The notes beneath the pieces were generated by a model, which saw only the letters and a list, made by a program, of their open reading frames with translations, was not told the origin of the DNA and made no database searches. DNA of 52,540 nt from the NCBI GenBank assembly GCA_964625885.1, contig CAZVBM010000004.1, positions 1-52,540 on the forward strand. The letters are read 5' to 3'. This DNA comes from CAZRIZ01 sp964625885. Its GTDB lineage: Bacteria; Patescibacteriota; Saccharimonadia; Saccharimonadales; Saccharimonadaceae. A program made the translations under genes and the position numbers. Within the stretch, counting starts at the first letter, position 1, and every line of letters starts with the position of its first letter. This document shows positions 42,987 through 51,487 of the stretch, in pieces.

Positions 42987-43982
42987 ATGACAGACAAGGG
43001 CGAAATCATCATTTATCAATCCGAAGACGGCCTAACTAATGTTAACGTTCGCTTAGAAGACGAGACGATTTGGCTGACACAGCAACAAATGGCGGAACTC
43101 TTTCAAACATCAAGAACAAATGTAGTAGAGCATATAGGCAACATATACTCCGACGGTGAGCTAAACCAAGATTCAACCTGTCGGAATTTCCGACAAGTTC
43201 GCAAAGAGGGTGACAGAGAAGTTGCCAGAGAGATCCCCCATTACAACCTCGACATGGTCATATCCCTTGGTTATCGTGTCAAATCATCAGTCGCAACCAG
43301 ATTTAGAATCTGGGCAACTGAACGCTTAAAAGAATACATGATTAAAGGCTTTACCATGGATGATTCGCGACTAAAAGAGCTAGGTGGCGGAAACTACTGG
43401 CAAGAACTACTTGACCGTATCCGCGACATTCGGTCTTCCGAGAAAGTTATGTACCGCCAGGTATTGGATCTCTATGCCACCAGTGTAGACTATGACCCTA
43501 AAGACGAGAAATCTATCGAATTTTTTAAAATCGTCCAAAATAAGCTACATTACGCCACCCATGGCCAAACCGCCGCTGAACTAATTTATGAAAGAGCCGA
43601 CGCTGACAGGCCATTTATGGGGCTGACTACATTTGAAGGCGAACTACCAAGACTAAAAGATGTTGGCGTAGCTAAAAACTATCTTAGCGAAAATGAGCTA
43701 AAAGTTCTAAACAGATTGGTTTCAGGGTATTTTGATTTCGCCGAAATACAAGCCATGAAGCAAAAACCAATGTACATGAAAGACTATATTGAGCATCTGG
43801 ACAAAATCTTGTCGTCAACTGGCGAAAAACTATTAGACGGAGCTGGTAAGGTCAGCCACCAACGCGTCATAGACAAGGCCCAAGCCGAATATCGCAAGTT
43901 CCAAGCTAAGACCCTGACGGAAGTTGAAAAAAGCTATCTAGAAACCATCAATAAAATCGCCAAGAAAACTAAAAAGTCATAG
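42987..43982 (+). CDS. RhuM-family protein
   Basis: 331 residues. An N-terminal region VNVRLEDETIWLTQQQMAELFQTSR (helix-turn-helix-like) and HYNLDMVISLGYRVKSSVATRFRIWATERLKEYMIKGF match the RhuM family, named from a Salmonella pathogenicity island and common on mobile elements. The C-terminal part is a helical domain (HGQTAAELIYERADA) resembling the Fic/DOC-neighbour region. Role unknown; often treated as a toxin or regulator. It may be a transferred gene, since its neighbours are glycan genes. Start 42987 is preferred over 42954. Confidence 0.82.
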   Translation: MTDKGEIIIYQSEDGLTNVNVRLEDETIWLTQQQMAELFQTSRTNVVEHIGNIYSDGELNQDSTCRNFRQVRKEGDREVAREIPHYNLDMVISLGYRVKSSVATRFRIWATERLKEYMIKGFTMDDSRLKELGGGNYWQELLDRIRDIRSSEKVMYRQVLDLYATSVDYDPKDEKSIEFFKIVQNKLHYATHGQTAAELIYERADADRPFMGLTTFEGELPRLKDVGVAKNYLSENELKVLNRLVSGYFDFAEIQAMKQKPMYMKDYIEHLDKILSSTGEKLLDGAGKVSHQRVIDKAQAEYRKFQAKTLTEVEKSYLETINKIAKKTKKS

Positions 43983-43997
43983 ATTTTTTATTGTTGG

Positions 43998-44915
43998 CTA
44001 AATCTCGTCACTAATCGTGAACGAAGGTCGACGACGAATCAAGCGCAAAACCTCGTATAAATAGACCGCTACTACACCTACTGCCATCAGAACTAGACTG
44101 GTGCAAAGCAAGATCAGCCACATCAAGAAAGTCGTTGAATCATAGGCCCTAAACCAGCCAACAATTAGCGCCACAAGCGACACCACTCCGAGCAAAAGAC
44201 CAAAATACAGCACCCAATAAGGTATTTTCGAACTAAACGACACGATACCCAGTTTGGCCAAACGTAGTTGTTTCGCCAGAGAATATCCAGTCACGCCATT
44301 TAGTCGCTGACGCTCCTCGTAATAAATCGTTTTGGTCTTAAAACCCACCACTTTTACCAAACCACGATAAAACTTGGGTGACTCTGGCATCTGATTAATC
44401 TCGTCAATTACCTTGCGATCAAGTAGTCGGAAGTCAGCTTCACTGCCGTTAAAAGCAATATCGCTAAACAAATCCATAAAGCCATAAAACAGCCTTGAAG
44501 CAATCTTCTTACCCCAGGACCAATCCTCGGAACCAAGATCGTGCTCAGTATTAACGATTTCGTAACCAGCCTCCCACTCTTTCAAAAATTGCTTAATAAG
44601 CGCTGGCGGTTTCTGCATGTCAGCGTCCATCGTAATCATCGCGTCACCCTTGCAAGCCAGCGTTCCGGCCTCTAAAGCCGCCGCATGACCAAAGTTGGCG
44701 CTAAAATTAATACCTCGCACCGCCACACCCTTGGTTTGACGCCTCTGAATATTCTGAATCACTCTCCAAGTCTCATCCCTGCTGCCATCGTTTATAAATA
44801 TAATCTCAAAATTATATTTCTTGACATCTAAGAACTTACCCATCTCTTTCATTAAGATCGGCAGATTCTTGGCTTCGTTATAGCACGGCAAGACAATACT
44901 AATCAGCTTTTTCAT
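43998..44915 (-). CDS. polyprenol-phosphate glycosyltransferase (GT2, DPM/ArnC-like)
   Basis: 305 residues. GT2 fold from residue 1 (ISIVLPCYNEAKNLP), DXD at MDADMQKPPALI, acceptor segment DFRLLDRKVI, and two C-terminal membrane helices (about 225-250 and 258-285). It transfers a sugar to undecaprenyl phosphate at the inner face. The start at 44915 is chosen because GGAGAC sits about 8 nt upstream; 44945 is too far. It is coupled with GtrA, overlapping by 17 nt, a known flip partner. Confidence 0.88.
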   Translation of the reverse strand: MKKLISIVLPCYNEAKNLPILMKEMGKFLDVKKYNFEIIFINDGSRDETWRVIQNIQRRQTKGVAVRGINFSANFGHAAALEAGTLACKGDAMITMDADMQKPPALIKQFLKEWEAGYEIVNTEHDLGSEDWSWGKKIASRLFYGFMDLFSDIAFNGSEADFRLLDRKVIDEINQMPESPKFYRGLVKVVGFKTKTIYYEERQRLNGVTGYSLAKQLRLAKLGIVSFSSKIPYWVLYFGLLLGVVSLVALIVGWFRAYDSTTFLMWLILLCTSLVLMAVGVVAVYLYEVLRLIRRRPSFTISDEI

Positions 44916-45348
44916 CTTTTGTCTCCGACTTAAATATAATCCCATTCAGTATGAAAAAATTCCAGATAACTTGTAGCCCCATGGTAATAATTTTTGCCAA
45001 CCAGGGCCAAACTCCCAGCTGATTCTTTAAAAAGACCAAAATTAAGCTGGTCAAGCCAAGATTAGTCAGAGAAACAATTGCATAACCCACTAGTTGTTGC
45101 CGTTTTGAATAGACATATTTACGCTCAGTTTTAAACGAAAACCGATTATGTAAAACAAAAGCCGTTGTGAAGCCAATTAAATAACTCGTCACCTGCGCCA
45201 CCAAGAGCAAATCGTTACTGCGCGCAAAAATCACATAAAACAACAGGTTAAACGAGCCAAACTCTAACACCGCCGCTGTCGTCCCCGAAAGTAGATAACG
45301 AATCCGATGCTGATACTTTTTCAAAAGGCCAGCTATATCAAACTTCAT
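44899..45348 (-). CDS. GtrA-family membrane protein
   Basis: 149 residues with four membrane helices. FLLSGTTAAVLEFGSFNLLF, LIGFTTAFVLHNRFSF and a C-terminal WNFFILNGIIF match GtrA, which is thought to flip polyprenol-linked sugars. The gene lies directly before its GT2 partner. The TGaTATAAT lies 8 nt before the ATG. Confidence 0.9.
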   Translation of the reverse strand: MKFDIAGLLKKYQHRIRYLLSGTTAAVLEFGSFNLLFYVIFARSNDLLLVAQVTSYLIGFTTAFVLHNRFSFKTERKYVYSKRQQLVGYAIVSLTNLGLTSLILVFLKNQLGVWPWLAKIITMGLQVIWNFFILNGIIFKSETKDEKAD

Positions 45349-45356
45349 ACCCTGTT

Positions 45357-45365
45357 ATTATATCA
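45357..45365 (-). promoter_or_regulatory. extended -10 of gtrA-like gene
   Basis: TGaTATAAT on the minus strand, 8 nt before the ATG at 45348. Confidence 0.6.
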
Positions 45366-45414
45366 GTTTGTATTGAAAAATGGGTTGTAGCGATTTGCCG
45401 CATCCTGTCACAAC

Positions 45415-45443
45415 TTGACATTATCAGGCACTTGTAGTATAAT
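45415..45443 (+). promoter_or_regulatory. perfect consensus promoter of HD-domain gene
   Basis: TTGACA (45415-45420), 17-bp spacer, TATAAT (45438-45443). This is the best promoter in the window. Confidence 0.85.
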
Positions 45444-45504
45444 ATAGGTATTAGTCTTGTACTTGGTTAAAACTACGTGTTTTTTATCATAGGAGGCGGT
45501 AAAA

Positions 45505-46476
45505 ATGTTACAAAATACCATCGTAATTCAGGAGAATTATCAGAATAAGATATTCGAAATTCTACTGAATTATATTCACGGAGTGTGGAACAGCCAACGG
45601 ATGGAGTTCAAAGACCATCTAGACATGCTATTCAAGCTGAATGTGCACTATCCTCAGGTGTATGTCATTGCCAAACAATTGGCGCCGCACGATAAGACGC
45701 TACAATTGGCAGCGGCTTATCACGACTGGGGTCGAGCCATTCAGTTTCGCAGATACGGAAACTTCAATGATCACGCGATAGGATCAGACTTCGATCATCA
45801 CGTGATTGGCTACTTGGACTTTTTGAAGATTGCTCCAAAGGTTCTCGATGAAAAAATTCCCATGCCAGTGATTGAGAATAGTATGCAACCAGGTGGAATG
45901 CTCCACGCTGTTGGCATGGCTATTCTGCTCCACGGACTGCGCGGTAAGGCGTTTGAAAAAGAGTTCGCTCTTTTAGAATGCCATCCGAAAGCAAAAAATA
46001 TCGTCGATACTGTAAGTACGATCGACGATATCGCCAACGGCACGCAGTGCGTAGGCTACCTGCTACGTGAAGGGCAAGGGCGTCAGAAAAACGTTTCCAG
46101 AGGAGGGTTCATCCCCGATGAAAACGAAGATTTGACAACTGTTTCGCCTCGCGTGATGGAACTATTCAGGAGAAGTGAGACATTCAACCGCAACGTCGAA
46201 TGCAAAACTTATCCTGACTACTACGTCTTTGGGTGCTTCTTGGCTACGAGAGCCCTGAAGAACCCCCAAACGCGAGAAATCGCTCAACGGCTACTGAGTG
46301 AACCAATCTCGGTCTGGAGCTATGACGACGAAAAAAATCTCGTCAGCAAGAGATTCGAGAATGGCATCGACGCCTTTAACTATCTGTTTAAAACAACAAT
46401 GGTAGAGACCGATGCTACCGAAGCAAGTAAGATTTTACAATCCTATTTCAACTTCGGCGAATACCGACAAGACTAA
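45505..46476 (+). CDS. HD-domain phosphohydrolase
   Basis: 323 residues. Metal-binding residues appear as LAAAYHDWGR (the HD pair) near residue 73, DHHVIGY, and a possible fourth His/Asp in later helices (DTVSTIDDIANGTQCVGY). Such domains cleave phosphate from nucleotides or metabolites; the substrate is unknown. It has a consensus promoter, AGGAGG 8 nt before the ATG and a perfect terminator, a self-contained unit unlike the other genes. No partner is obvious; a transferred origin is possible. Confidence 0.78.
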   Translation: MLQNTIVIQENYQNKIFEILLNYIHGVWNSQRMEFKDHLDMLFKLNVHYPQVYVIAKQLAPHDKTLQLAAAYHDWGRAIQFRRYGNFNDHAIGSDFDHHVIGYLDFLKIAPKVLDEKIPMPVIENSMQPGGMLHAVGMAILLHGLRGKAFEKEFALLECHPKAKNIVDTVSTIDDIANGTQCVGYLLREGQGRQKNVSRGGFIPDENEDLTTVSPRVMELFRRSETFNRNVECKTYPDYYVFGCFLATRALKNPQTREIAQRLLSEPISVWSYDDEKNLVSKRFENGIDAFNYLFKTTMVETDATEASKILQSYFNFGEYRQD

Positions 46477-46484
46477 CGCACCTT

Positions 46485-46512
46485 AAAGCCCCTGTATCGA
46501 TACAGGGGCTTT
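46485..46512 (+). terminator. perfect palindromic terminator
   Basis: AAAGCCCCTGTAT pairs with its reverse complement through 46512 (28-nt palindrome), followed by AACATTTT. Confidence 0.85.
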
Positions 46513-46578
46513 AACATTTTCGAAATATTGCGCAGATAATAACATACGACACTGCTTGATTTTTCTAACCATAAGTGC

Positions 46579-46584
46579 TATAAT
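46579..46584 (+). promoter_or_regulatory. extended -10 upstream of membrane-lectin pair
   Basis: TGcTATAAT, 51 nt before the ATG at 46636. Confidence 0.6.
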
Positions 46585-46635
46585 GGAAGTATAGCTTTAA
46601 GTAGCAATAGAAAAACAAAAAACACTCGGAGTGCT

Positions 46636-47214
46636 ATGAGAAATTACACCAACAAAAAACGAAAAAGGGATCAAATTTGGCGAACAATCGTGGCGTTGAT
46701 TTTAGTTTTGTTTGGTGGCTTTCTCATTTGGAATTATTTTATTCGTTCCGACCAGCCAGACAAACCAAATGAGATCAATAACGGCACTAACAACACTCAA
46801 ACTAACTCGAACGACACCACCAAACCAGCCGATAACACACAAGACGAACAGAGCGCAGAGAACGACGGCAAAACACCGGTACAAAACGAAGGCACCAATC
46901 CAAATACCGCCCAGGGGTTCACTGGTTTTGTGACCAGCAAGAGTGTTAATTCAACCAGCAAACAGCTCACCATCCGCTTAACGATCGATCAATTAGTCAG
47001 TCCAGCTGGCACTTGCACACTCAAACTTACGGCCGCCTCTGGCGCGACCATAACAAAAACAGCCCCTACGTTTGACAACCCATCATACTCGTCTTGCCAA
47101 GGCTTTGACATGCCCCTATCAGAGTTATCATCTGGCAAATGGCGCATCAATGTTCAGGTTAAAAATAGCAACAAGTCTGGCGAGATCGATGGCGGAGAGG
47201 TAAACATACCATGA
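46636..47214 (+). CDS. membrane-anchored protein with low-complexity linker
   Basis: 192 residues. Basic head (1-15), one membrane helix (about 17-37), an Asn/Thr/Gln-rich linker (about 42-95) and an outside beta-type domain (about 96-190) with two cysteines (GTCTLKL, SSCQGF). It overlaps the lectin gene by 4 nt (ATGA). It may anchor or cooperate with the secreted lectin. No named family is recognised; a CGGAG ribosome site precedes the ATG. Confidence 0.68.
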   Translation: MRNYTNKKRKRDQIWRTIVALILVLFGGFLIWNYFIRSDQPDKPNEINNGTNNTQTNSNDTTKPADNTQDEQSAENDGKTPVQNEGTNPNTAQGFTGFVTSKSVNSTSKQLTIRLTIDQLVSPAGTCTLKLTAASGATITKTAPTFDNPSYSSCQGFDMPLSELSSGKWRINVQVKNSNKSGEIDGGEVNIP

Positions 47215-48778
47215 ATATAAAAAAGCGAAGCTATAAATTTCACCCCATATCTGGCCTAGCTGCATTACTAACGGCAATAGTTGCCGTTATTGCCATTAGT
47301 CAACCGAACCGAGTTGACGCTGGCCCACTCGACAATTTCCAACCCGGCAACATCATGAGCGATTACGTCATGAGCAATTACACTTCTATGACCGAGGCGG
47401 AAATTCAATCTTTTCTCAAGTCTAAGAATCACTGCAATGATACCGCAATTTACAAAGCCGCCCAGTATCCCCATCTGCAATATAGCATTCGTGATGGCCA
47501 CTTTGTTTGTATGGCCGATGAGGTTTTTGATGGCGAAAGCGCCGCTCACATCATCTGGCAAGCGGCTCAAGACTATCAAATAAACCCGCAGGTTCTAATC
47601 GTACTTCTGCAAAAAGAGCAGGGTCTAGTAACCGACACCTGGCCAAACCATATTCAATATCGCTCGGCAACTGGCTATGGTTGCCCCGACACTGCACCGT
47701 GTCATGAATACTATTACGGCTTCAAGAACCAAGTCCGCCATGCTGCTAATTTATTTCGCACTGTGCTAAATGGCGGTTGGACTAACTACCCAGTAGGTAA
47801 CAACTACGTTCAATACAACCCGAACAAAGATTGTGGCGGAACAATCATAAATATCGAAAACCGCGCCACTTCAGCCCTCTATCGATACACACCATACCAA
47901 CCTAACACCGGTGCGTTAGCAGCTGGCTATGGTACCGCCTATTGTGGTGCTTACGGTAATCGTAATTTTTATCTCTATTTTACTAGCTGGTTTGGCAGCA
48001 CCACTATCACTACACAGAAAAGTAACGTCCACCTCCCAACCGGAAACTATTCTCTATCACCTAAACTGGTTACAGATAAAAACCTCTCTGTTAACTCGTC
48101 TAATCAGGTGGTGATATCTCAAGCTGAACAACACTGGCAGATAAGCAGGCAAAACGATGGCTTTTACAGTATAAAAGATGTTGGTTCCGGCAAGCTCCTA
48201 GATGTCTCTGGTGCCAACAATAACGATGGCGCAAGAGTGATAGTATACCAAGAACATGGTGGCTGCAACCAAAGATGGTCAATCATCCAGGATGGCGAGG
48301 ATTACCTTTTGTTGTCAGCCTGCTCGGGTAAGGCCCTAGATCTTAGTGTTAGTAAAAGCTCCGTCTCTATGTGGGAGAAACATGGTGGAGTCAACCAGTT
48401 GTGGAAATTAAATAGCCTTGATCCGAATGTCATAGATGATGGTATCTACACAGTGGAATCAAGTTATGATTCAACAAAAAACCTTACCATCAACCAACCC
48501 GATAACCGCAATAGTTCTGAGGTGATAACCTCTCAGGCAATCAGCTACTGGCAGATAAGCAGGCAAAACGATGGCTTTTACAGTATAAAAGATGTTGGTT
48601 CNNNNNNNNNNNNNNNNNNNNNNNNNNNNNNNNNNNNNNNNNNNNNNNNNNNNNNNNNNNNNNNNNNNNNNNNNNNNNNNNNNNNNNNNNNNNNNNNNNN
48701 NAAAGCTCCGTCTCTATGTGGGAGAAACATGGTGGAGTCAACCAGTTGTGGAAATTGCAGCCACGGCAAGACATTTAG
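47211..48778 (+). CDS. secreted lysozyme-like/ricin-lectin protein with assembly gap
   Basis: Signal peptide at 1-37 (cut near VDA-GP), a domain around residues 45-260 that resembles secreted hydrolase/hemagglutinin proteins of Actinobacteria and Saccharibacteria (INPQVLIVLLQKEQG, GYGCPDTAPC, cysteine pairs), then two ricin B beta-trefoil units (QxW-type HWQISRQNDG, SIKDVGSGKLLDVSGANNNDGA). The gap at 48602-48701 hides part of the second unit; both gap edges repeat unit 1. In frame, the protein resumes as SSVSMWEKHGGVNQLWKLQPRQDI and stops at TAG 48776-48778. Removing the 100 N and adding the 167 missing nt predicts 545 codons. Confidence 0.78.
48133..48409 (+). repeat. lectin-unit repeat, template copy
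   Basis: Its first 55 nt (48133-48187) equal 48547-48601, and its last 55 nt (48355-48409) equal 48702-48756, the two edges of the N run. Confidence 0.9.
48602..48701. other. 100-N scaffold gap
   Basis: Exactly 100 N, a placeholder of unknown true length, inside the second lectin unit. Confidence 0.98.
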
Positions 48779-48794
48779 CCGCAGCCAACACCAA

Positions 48795-51038
48795 TCAGCA
48801 GTCATGTATGTAGCCTTTTTCTTTTTTCAACATATCATCAAATTGCTTTTCTGAATGACGCTCAACGATGGTTTTGATTGATAATTTTTGTATACTTTCT
48901 ATTTTGGCGCTAGGCAAGAGTGAAATTTTTTTGATCTTTTCTATATAGTCATCAATATCGTCATAAGCCTTAACAAGAAATCCATTTTCTCCGTCTTTTA
49001 TAAGATGAGGTATGCCTCCAGCCGGTGAAGCTATAACAATAAGACCCAATCCCATCGCTTCAAGCACTGAATTCGGCATCCCTTCATTGGGTGATGTTAA
49101 AAGATACACGTCATACTTGCTAACAGGAAGAGATTGAAGCCCACCAGAAAATGGCCCCTTATATCTAACGTCTTTCGATTGTTTTATTTCATCAAAAACA
49201 TCTTCATTACTATTAAACGTGGAGTCTCCGTAAACGTCAATTTGTGCCAAAATATTCTGACGCTTTAACTCTTTAGCAATCTTTAGTGGAATATCAGGTC
49301 GTTTATCAATATCTATCCTAGCTGCCCACAGAATACTTAAAGGCCGGTGGAGAGGTTTTGGGGTGTGCTTTCTAGGTTTGATCCTAACTGGCATGTGGAA
49401 CACAGATATTTTTGACGGTGAATAATTGAGTGTTCTTATTAACCTACTCTTGTGTAAATCATTGTCAGTGATAACTCTTTTTATATGTTTTATCATATTG
49501 CCATATATTTTTACATAAGAGGTTTGCTCTCCACTCGCATCTGGGAAAAAAGCATAATCAGAAATAAAAATATTAGTATGTTGTTTGATTTCTATTCCAT
49601 GATCATTTATGAGCTGAAACGCCATGCCTGATATAGCAGCGTGCATAGTCTTTGGTTTGTATTTTATAATTAACTTTTTCAACAGTCTGATATGCCAATT
49701 AGACATCTTATCATTTTTTAGTTGGAAGATGTTTATTCTGGGATTTAACCTGACACTTTCTGCTATATTAGCTTTACTGTATGTTATGACCAGGCCTATT
49801 TTAGCTGTTTTATCAATTCTCAACACCGCTGACATAAAATCACGATGAACTTTTTCAGCACCACCAGACGCCATGTGGTCGATGAAGAACAGATAATTGC
49901 TATTAGCAAAAAGGGATTTGAGGCTACCAACTGTCACTATTTTTTCTGATACTTGAAATAGAGCTCTAGCGGTTCTGTAGACGACTTTGACTAGCCTCTT
50001 GGCATATTCGTATAGCCTATTTATTAAACGCCAAAAAAGTACCGGCTGAGAGATGTAATGAAAAAAAGCTATAATAAATTTATTTTTTTTAATCAAGGCA
50101 TTCATTATGCGCTTTTCTCTGGCGTGATTTGAGTCTTTTAGAAAATAGTCAAGTGTTTTGGTTTTTACTAGCAAGCCTGAAGCTGCATTAACATACTCAT
50201 TATTAACTTTATAAAACATTGTGGCATGGGGCAGGTATCTTAGCATGAGCCCGTAGTATTCTATCTTATAGATTGGCCACAACTCATTAGATACGAGATA
50301 TTGGTGTATGCGATCTAAAGCGTATATTAAAAATTCTATATTTTTAGCCCCTTTAGAAAGCGTTTGGAATTCTGACTGACGATAAAAATATAAACCCTCC
50401 GATATATAACTAATTTTCCTTGCTTTAGTGATTACTTTGATGGAGTAAGGATAATCTTCGCAACGAATCAGATCGGAATCAAACTTAATGTTACTTTCTT
50501 TTAAAAAATCTCTCCTAACACAAGCCGTGCAGGCTGAAATTGGAAAAGTTAGAAATCTACTGTGTTCCGCAATATCTTTTACAGTAAAAGTTTCTCTACT
50601 GGGTATATTAGCAAGGTTCATGGTGTGCTCCCATTGCGATTTTTGCCCGAAGTCTTGCCAAAACGTGAAGCTATAATACACTACATCAGATTTTAGCTTA
50701 TTAACCTTACTAGAGATCTTTTTCAAAAGAGTCTTGTCTAGCTTGTCATCAGAATCGACAAATACTAAATATTCACCCCTGGATTGATTGATGCCTGTGT
50801 TCCTGGCTCCTGCAAGGCCGCGGTTGTCTTGATGCACCACACACCAGTTTGATAAGCCCTTAACATACTCGTCACAAAAAATAGCCGTGTCTTGTTCCGA
50901 CCCATCATCCACTAAAATTACTTCGTAAGCTTCAGTGGTGTCTTGTGCTTTGATAGAAGAAAAGCAATCAACAAGACAGTCCTCAGGAGTGTTGTAGATG
51001 GGAATTATGATAGAAAATTTTGGTTGTTTTGCCGTCAT
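48795..51038 (-). CDS. bifunctional GT2-GT4 glycosyltransferase
   Basis: 747 residues. The N-terminal GT2 domain (about 7-240) has FSIIIPIYNTPEDC, VILVDDGS, DNRGLAGARNTG and the DSDD metal site. A helical linker (about 240-370) leads to a GT4-like domain with FIDHMASGGAEKVHRDFM and, near 650, SPNEGMPNSVLEAMGLGLIVIASPAGGIPHLI. A fusion of this kind can add two different sugars in turn to a surface polymer. It follows the TagD-like gene by 17 nt without a clear ribosome site. Confidence 0.88.
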   Translation of the reverse strand: MTAKQPKFSIIIPIYNTPEDCLVDCFSSIKAQDTTEAYEVILVDDGSEQDTAIFCDEYVKGLSNWCVVHQDNRGLAGARNTGINQSRGEYLVFVDSDDKLDKTLLKKISSKVNKLKSDVVYYSFTFWQDFGQKSQWEHTMNLANIPSRETFTVKDIAEHSRFLTFPISACTACVRRDFLKESNIKFDSDLIRCEDYPYSIKVITKARKISYISEGLYFYRQSEFQTLSKGAKNIEFLIYALDRIHQYLVSNELWPIYKIEYYGLMLRYLPHATMFYKVNNEYVNAASGLLVKTKTLDYFLKDSNHAREKRIMNALIKKNKFIIAFFHYISQPVLFWRLINRLYEYAKRLVKVVYRTARALFQVSEKIVTVGSLKSLFANSNYLFFIDHMASGGAEKVHRDFMSAVLRIDKTAKIGLVITYSKANIAESVRLNPRINIFQLKNDKMSNWHIRLLKKLIIKYKPKTMHAAISGMAFQLINDHGIEIKQHTNIFISDYAFFPDASGEQTSYVKIYGNMIKHIKRVITDNDLHKSRLIRTLNYSPSKISVFHMPVRIKPRKHTPKPLHRPLSILWAARIDIDKRPDIPLKIAKELKRQNILAQIDVYGDSTFNSNEDVFDEIKQSKDVRYKGPFSGGLQSLPVSKYDVYLLTSPNEGMPNSVLEAMGLGLIVIASPAGGIPHLIKDGENGFLVKAYDDIDDYIEKIKKISLLPSAKIESIQKLSIKTIVERHSEKQFDDMLKKEKGYIHDC

Positions 51039-51055
51039 GAGTGTCTACTTTGTCA

Positions 51056-51487
51056 TTAATCCTGAGGTAATGCACTGATTATGTCTCTAAGTTTTGTGGA
51101 GCTAATGTGCTGAGTATAAGATATAAAGACAACTTTTGAACCAAAGCGCCTCAGAGTGCAATCTATATCTTGCCATTTTTGCTCTGTTTTGTGATCATCA
51201 CCAACAAAAATTAAATCAAACTTAAATTTTTCATACGCAAAAATCTTATCAACATTATCTACGCGTACAACTTCATCTACATATCTGATTGACTTAACGA
51301 TAGCCATGCGTTCATTTAGAGGAATGACAGGACGTTTGTTTTTGTAGCCATAGGTTGCTTCATCGGAATTTACACCCACTATAAGATAATCACAACCCTC
51401 TTTAGCTTTTTTCAGAATGTTTAAATGTCCGATGTGGAACATATCAAACACACCGGCAGTATAGCCAATAATCTTATTGTTTTTCAT
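51056..51487 (-). CDS. TagD-like cytidylyltransferase
   Basis: 143 residues. HIGH motif in DMFHIGHLNILKKAK, a following VGVNSDEATYGYKNKRPV and C-terminal ISSTKLRD identify a nucleotidyltransferase of the glycerol-3-phosphate or ribitol/choline type (CTP plus alcohol phosphate to CDP-alcohol). Overlap with the LicD gene by 14 nt suggests that LicD uses its CDP product. The exact alcohol is not readable. AAAGGAATTC precedes the ATG. Confidence 0.87.
   Translation of the reverse strand: MKNNKIIGYTAGVFDMFHIGHLNILKKAKEGCDYLIVGVNSDEATYGYKNKRPVIPLNERMAIVKSIRYVDEVVRVDNVDKIFAYEKFKFDLIFVGDDHKTEQKWQDIDCTLRRFGSKVVFISYTQHISSTKLRDIISALPQD

Noticed and set aside
46485..46512. Palindrome as an operator or mobile element end
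   Set aside because: It lies 8 nt after a stop codon, is GC-rich at its core and is followed by T-rich sequence, which fits a terminator best.
48702..48854. C-terminal extension of the lectin protein reading on to 48854
   Set aside because: It arises only from counting the 100 N as real length. In the lectin frame the protein stops at 48778.
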